Part shown: in pieces, positions 13,903-17,112 of the stretch
Layout: the number at the start of each line of letters is the position of its first letter
Position numbering within the stretch: the stretch's first letter is position 1
Origin: an uncultured Oscillospiraceae bacterium
Lineage (GTDB): Bacteria; Bacillota; Clostridia; Oscillospirales; Oscillospiraceae
Length of the DNA: 17,112 nt
Assembly (NCBI GenBank): GCA_934533005.1
Contig: CAKTBC010000033.1
Location: forward strand, 1 to 17,112
Reading direction: 5' to 3'
The notes under the pieces: model-generated
Told to the model about the DNA's origin: nothing
The model's input: only the letters and a program-made list of their open reading frames with translations
Database searches by the model: none
Translations under genes and position numbers: made by a program

Positions 13903-14790
13903 ATGGATACAAAAAAATATGAAGTTTTCGAAAAAACGGTAGAGCTCTCGTCACTGACAAAGGCGGCGGAGGAGCTGGGGCTGACACAGTCGGGCGTGAG
14001 CCACATCATCGCCGCGCTCGAGGAGGAGTTCGGCTTTCCCTTATTAACGCGCAGCCGCACAGGCGCGCGCCTGACGCCGGAGGGCGAGAAGATCATGCCG
14101 TTTCTGCGGGACATCCTGCGCTCCCAGGAGCAGCTTGATCAGACGGCGGCCGAGCTGCGCGGCCTTTCGGCGGGAACGGTGCGCATTGCGACGTTCACGA
14201 GCGTGGCGGTGCACTGGCTGCCGGGCATGATGCAGGAGTTCCAGACGCTCTACCCTCATGTGGAGTTTAAGCTCTTCAACGGCGACTACCACGACGTAGA
14301 CCGCTGGCTCACGGACGGGAGCGTGGACGTCGGATTCATCACGCTGCCGACGGCGCTGCGGTGCGAGTGCATCCCGCTGCGGGAGGACCGGCTTCTTGCC
14401 ATACTGCCGGAGAACCATCCGCTTGCGAAAGAGGACGTCTGCCCGGTGACGGAGGTAGCGGCGCTGCCGTTCATTTCGCTGCTGGAATCCTCGGATGACG
14501 ATGCGCGCCGCGCACTCGACGCCGCCGGGGTGAAGCCGAACGTTCGCTTTACGACGAAGGATGACTACGCCATCCTCGCCATGGTCTCCCAGGGACTCGG
14601 CGTGAGCATCGTGCCGGAGCTTCTTTTGCAGGGCCACCGCGACGGCATCGCCGTGCGGGAGATGACGCCGCCTTCGAGCCGGACGATCGCGCTGGCCGTC
14701 CCCGCCGGCGGCCGCGCCGGCCCGGCCACGCGCCGCTTCGCCCGCTTCGCCGAGGAATGGGTGAAGAAAAACGATCCGCAGAGAGAATAA
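13903..14790 (+). CDS. LysR-family transcriptional regulator
   Basis: 295 residues from the ATG at 13903, chosen for the GAGGT just upstream; a TTG at 13885 would extend it by six residues. The N-terminal winged helix spans about residues 4-65 (SSLTKAAEELGLTQSGVSHI, then FPLLTRSRTGARLTPEG). Residues from about 88 form the periplasmic-binding-like effector domain, with VDVGFITLP and GLGVSIVPELLL as typical landmarks. It is divergent from putP and the obvious candidate to control it; the inducer could be proline or a related metabolite, which is inference. The C-terminus has an unusual run of A, G and R. A hairpin terminator follows. Confidence 0.93.
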   Translation: MDTKKYEVFEKTVELSSLTKAAEELGLTQSGVSHIIAALEEEFGFPLLTRSRTGARLTPEGEKIMPFLRDILRSQEQLDQTAAELRGLSAGTVRIATFTSVAVHWLPGMMQEFQTLYPHVEFKLFNGDYHDVDRWLTDGSVDVGFITLPTALRCECIPLREDRLLAILPENHPLAKEDVCPVTEVAALPFISLLESSDDDARRALDAAGVKPNVRFTTKDDYAILAMVSQGLGVSIVPELLLQGHRDGIAVREMTPPSSRTIALAVPAGGRAGPATRRFARFAEEWVKKNDPQRE

Positions 14791-14797
14791 TAAAAAG

Positions 14798-14826
14798 ACA
14801 AGCCGCCGGTTTCGCCGGCGGCTTGT
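14798..14826 (+). terminator. lysR terminator hairpin
   Basis: ACAAGCCGCCGG and CCGGCGGCTTGT form a perfect 12-bp stem around TTTCG, 7 bp after the lysR stop. The T-tail is poor, but a second hairpin with a T-run lies 27 bp downstream. Confidence 0.7.
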
Positions 14827-14852
14827 GCTATAGAGATTCGTTTTGCAAACAG

Positions 14853-14885
14853 AAAAACCACCGCTCCATAGGAACGGTGGTTTTT
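14853..14885. terminator. tRNA-Val/lysR bidirectional terminator
   Basis: AAAAACCACCG pairs with CGGTGGTTTTT, with an inner TCC/GGA extension. T-runs occur on both strands. On the minus strand it starts immediately at the encoded CCA end of the tRNA, so it would end the tRNA transcript. Confidence 0.8.
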
Positions 14886-14961
14886 GGTGGACGATACAGG
14901 ACTCGAACCTGTGACCCTCCGCACGTCAAGCGGATGCTCATACCAGCTGAGCTAATCGTCC
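14885..14961 (-). tRNA. tRNA-Val (anticodon GAC), CCA encoded
   Basis: On the minus strand the acceptor arms GGACGAT and ATCGTCC pair fully. The D-arm is GCTC/GAGC, the anticodon stem TCCGC/GCGGA encloses loop TTGACGT, giving anticodon GAC (valine, GUC/GUU codons), and the T-arm is ACAGG-TTCGAGT-CCTGT. Discriminator A and CCA follow directly, so CCA is genome-encoded. Confidence 0.96.
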
Positions 14962-14974
14962 GAATTTTTCAAGG

Positions 14975-15007
14975 CAAGGGGTATTATACAAAAGATAATA
15001 CCCCTTG
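14975..15007. repeat. 13-bp inverted repeat overlapping the tRNA promoter
   Basis: CAAGGGGTATTAT and ATAATACCCCTTG are perfect complements around a 7-base loop. The repeat covers the -10 box and spacer of the tRNA promoter and touches the -35 box. It may be an operator, or the terminator hairpin of the zinc-ribbon gene that ends at 15050, although no T-run follows. Confidence 0.7.
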
Positions 15008-15011
15008 TCAA
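14983..15011 (-). promoter_or_regulatory. tRNA-Val promoter
   Basis: On the minus strand a fully consensus sigma-A promoter: TTGACA (15011-15006), 17 bases, TATAAT (14988-14983). It ends 22 bp before the mature tRNA 5' end, as expected for a strong stable-RNA promoter. Confidence 0.9.
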
Positions 15012-15049
15012 CTGTTTTTGCGCTCTTTTTCGGAAAATTTCTGCGCGGA

Positions 15050-15826
15050 TCAGCCCGCCTTGGCCGAGGGCTTGGCGTAAATGATGCTGTCCCACTCGAG
15101 ATTGTCCTGCTCATAGGTGTCAGGATCGTACAGATTCTCCGTGAGGTACGCCGCCTGATAGGCCGGAACGTAGACGGTCACATAGTCCTGCAGTCCGCCG
15201 CACTCGGCGATGATCGTGGCGTGGACGGTCATGTTCGGCGACGCGCCGACAACGGTGACAACGCCGCGGTCGTCCACGGTGAGGATCTTTTCGTTGCTGC
15301 TGCGCCACGTGACGACGAGGTTCTCATCGTTCGGGAAGATGTTCAGGTCAAAGTCGATCGTGATCTCTCCGGCGCGCGTCAGCGAGGCTTCGTGGTTCGT
15401 GACGGTCTTGTTGAGGAATGTGATTGCCATCTGCTCAATGACCGGCGTGGGGCTTGCCTCGGGCGTCGGTATGGGCGAGGGGCTGGGCGTCGGCAGGTCG
15501 GCCGCGCTGTAAACGATCTGGCTGCCGGGATTGTTCGTCACGGACGGGCGGTTGGAGCTGGAACCGGGATCCTTCCCTCCGCCGGCGATGAGCACGACGA
15601 CCGCGAGGATCACGGCGATGAGGAGAATGCCGCCGAAGATGAGCTGCCAGCGGATGTCGGCGCCGGCGCGGCGGGATGCGGCGGTGTTCGGCGTGGCGGA
15701 TGCGGTCGTATACGGTACGCGGTTCGGCTGATTCTGCCGGGGCGTACCGCAGTTCGGGCAGCGATTGCGCAGTCCGGAGTATTTCTGGCCGCAGCGGCGG
15801 CAGGTGGTTTCCGGAATGAAGCCCAT
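15050..15826 (-). CDS. Zinc-ribbon, single-pass membrane protein with Big-like domain
   Basis: 258 residues. The N-terminal zinc ribbon has C9xxC12 and C23xxC26, followed by a basic/polar linker, one membrane helix at about 60-82, a Pro/Ser/Thr linker (PTPSPSPIPTPEASPTP) and an extracytoplasmic part with VTWRSSNEKILTVDDRGVVTVVG, the hallmark of a Big_2 (bacterial Ig-like) fold. The zinc ribbon would lie in the cytoplasm and the Ig-like domain outside. Such proteins are common in Oscillospiraceae but their role is not established; surface attachment or envelope sensing is inference. GGAGG lies about eight bases before the ATG. The gene follows ypeB and has its own promoter. Confidence 0.85.
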   Translation of the reverse strand: MGFIPETTCRRCGQKYSGLRNRCPNCGTPRQNQPNRVPYTTASATPNTAASRRAGADIRWQLIFGGILLIAVILAVVVLIAGGGKDPGSSSNRPSVTNNPGSQIVYSAADLPTPSPSPIPTPEASPTPVIEQMAITFLNKTVTNHEASLTRAGEITIDFDLNIFPNDENLVVTWRSSNEKILTVDDRGVVTVVGASPNMTVHATIIAECGGLQDYVTVYVPAYQAAYLTENLYDPDTYEQDNLEWDSIIYAKPSAKAG

Positions 15827-15897
15827 AGGATGACCTCCTTCGTATAATAAAAAACTGCATAATTTTGGAATTTATACTATTCCACAGTAGCGTGTGT

Positions 15898-15926
15898 ATT
15901 TTACTATACGAATCGGTCTCTGTCAA
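15898..15926 (-). promoter_or_regulatory. Promoter of the zinc-ribbon gene
   Basis: On the minus strand TTGACA (15926-15921), 17 bases, TAAAAT (15903-15898), about 70 bp before the ATG. No terminator is visible between ypeB and this promoter, so read-through is also possible. Confidence 0.78.
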
Positions 15927-15960
15927 GTTTTCCCAGTATTTGGAGGCTTCCCGGGCGCTT

Positions 15961-17112
15961 TCAGAGCACGAGCGTGCCGGTTTCGTCCTCGAGAAGGATC
16001 AATATCTTCTCCTGCGCGCCGGTCATCGCATTCACATAGAGGAGATAATGCCGCCCGTCCTCCGTTTCGCAGATGAGCTCGCGGCAGTAGATCTCCTCCG
16101 CGCCGGACGTTGGGATGACGGCGAGCTTTTCGCTTTGGACCGCGAGCCCCGCCCCCGCCATGGCGCGGGCGTCCTCCTCCGAGACCGAGGGCTCGGGCAG
16201 ATCGCGCTCGGTGTGCGATGTGAGATAGGCCTCCGCGTCAAAGCGCAGCATCTCGCCGGTATCCATGGCGATGGCAAGCTTCACCATGTCCGGATAGCAC
16301 ATCACGCCGTTCTGCTCGGCGCAGTACGTTACGGTGAGCACGTGGTCTTTGAGAATATGATAGCTCTCCTTCATACCGCGGTAGCCGTGCGCGGAGAGAA
16401 ATTCCGCGGCCTTTTCGAGCGCGGCGTCCGCCGTGATGGCTGAGCGCACCGGCGCGCGCTGCGAGAGCGCGCGCACGACATACCCGCCCTTCCGGCTGAC
16501 GCTCACGGTATAGTCCCCGCCGGTAAAACGGTAGACGGGAATTTTGCCGTCGCTCTCCCCGGCGGCGGAGACAAGATTGCTGCGCAGCCCCAAAAATCCT
16601 GCCGCGACGAGCGCGGCGGCGTCCGCCGTCACTTCGCGTGCGTCCTTTATCATATGCGGCTCCCGCTCGGCCACGGAGGCGGAAAACGGCCCGTCGTATA
16701 CGAGCGCCGGCATTTCCGGGAACTCCTGCTCCATGCCGAGAAAGCTGTCGCCGAGCGAGGGAAGAGCGTCGTCCATCGCCGCGGCGGCGCGCGTGCCCAC
16801 AAGTCCCCCGGCGACATCGGAGCGCAGCTGCGCCAGATTGCCGGAGAGGAGCGCGGCCGTGTCGCCGAGCGCACGCAGATTTTCCCGCGCCTCCTCGGTC
16901 ACATCGTCGCCGCCGCTGCTCTCCCGGAGGAGCCAGAGCGCATAGTCGCCGGTCTTGGCGAAGAAGGACGCCGTGTTCTCCAGCTCCATGAGCGGGATGG
17001 AGAGCGACGAGAGCGCCGCGCTCGCCGTCTGCGCGCGGGAATAGACCTCCGCGCAGAGCGAGGCGGTGATGGCCGGGCTCACGGCGTACTGTGATTTTTC
17101 GAGCGCCGCAGA
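15961..17112 (-). CDS. ypeB: YpeB germination protein, N-terminus beyond the right edge
   Basis: The frame is open to the window edge, giving 383 codons of the C-terminal part. The helical region with ELENTASFFAKTGDYALWLL and ENLRALGDTAALLSGNLAQL is typical of the YpeB N-terminal domain, and the later part has PepSY-type repeats (YRFTGGDYTVSVSRKGG, DGRHYLLYVNAMTGAQEKIL). YpeB is needed to locate and stabilise the cortex-lytic enzyme SleB in spores and is usually encoded directly after sleB, so sleB is expected just right of this window. The gene marks the host as a spore-former or descendant of one. The sporulation promoter would also lie outside. Confidence 0.93.
   Translation of the reverse strand, partial: SAALEKSQYAVSPAITASLCAEVYSRAQTASAALSSLSIPLMELENTASFFAKTGDYALWLLRESSGGDDVTEEARENLRALGDTAALLSGNLAQLRSDVAGGLVGTRAAAAMDDALPSLGDSFLGMEQEFPEMPALVYDGPFSASVAEREPHMIKDAREVTADAAALVAAGFLGLRSNLVSAAGESDGKIPVYRFTGGDYTVSVSRKGGYVVRALSQRAPVRSAITADAALEKAAEFLSAHGYRGMKESYHILKDHVLTVTYCAEQNGVMCYPDMVKLAIAMDTGEMLRFDAEAYLTSHTERDLPEPSVSEEDARAMAGAGLAVQSEKLAVIPTSGAEEIYCRELICETEDGRHYLLYVNAMTGAQEKILILLEDETGTLVL

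Noticed and set aside
14757..15080. Plus-strand frame across the tRNA (RYRTRTCDPP-type peptide)
   Set aside because: This peptide is the well-known translation of the reverse complement of a tRNA.
1..17112. CRISPR array, insertion sequence, toxin-antitoxin pair or intact prophage
   Set aside because: No regularly spaced direct repeats, transposase motifs or phage structural genes are visible; the DUF5131 fragment alone is not enough.

Overview
The window reads as chromosomal DNA of a GC-rich, anaerobic, probably spore-forming Clostridia member (Oscillospiraceae-like by style; this is inference). Grounds: a YpeB germination protein, a Spo0A-like receiver domain, a PerR plus reverse-rubrerythrin oxidative-stress pair, strong GGAGG ribosome sites and TTGACA/TATAAT promoters. 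The gene content is mostly housekeeping and stress, with small accessory islands and several palindrome-rich intergenic regions. No CRISPR array, IS element or intact prophage is visible.

Left part (1-4937, minus strand): a membrane-anchored peptidoglycan-binding/VanW-type protein cut by the window edge and lacking an ordinary start codon, then hemW, then htpG. The 215 bp between htpG and hemW is almost entirely back-to-back palindromes. htpG has a clear sigma-A promoter and faces away from a tetR gene.

Accessory block (4938-8316, plus strand): a TetR regulator with its own promoter and a candidate operator, three consecutive different GNAT acetyltransferases, the C-terminal remnant of a DUF5131 (phage Gp37/Gp68) gene, and a small kinase-fold protein overlapping that remnant. 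A strong terminator closes the block.

Oxidative-stress operon (8327-9464): promoter, perfect Fur/PerR-type palindrome, perR, reverse rubrerythrin, terminator.

Middle (9481-12294): a minus-strand lipoprotein whose long leader carries a nested inverted repeat followed by a terminator-like hairpin directly before the ribosome site; a small cysteine-rich DUF6951-like protein; family I inorganic pyrophosphatase with its own promoter; and a minus-strand protein that looks like a Spo0A-type receiver domain joined in frame to the back half of an XRE helix-turn-helix.

Right part (12324-17112): a PutP-type sodium/proline symporter divergent from a LysR regulator that probably controls it, a tRNA-Val(GAC) gene whose promoter sits inside a 13-bp inverted repeat, a zinc-ribbon/single-TM protein with a Big-like domain, and the C-terminal part of YpeB running off the right edge.

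The most unusual items are the receiver-XRE chimera (11751-12203), the structured leader with a possible attenuator (10397-10603), and the palindrome cluster between htpG and hemW (2519-2690). None can be called a new system from sequence alone.
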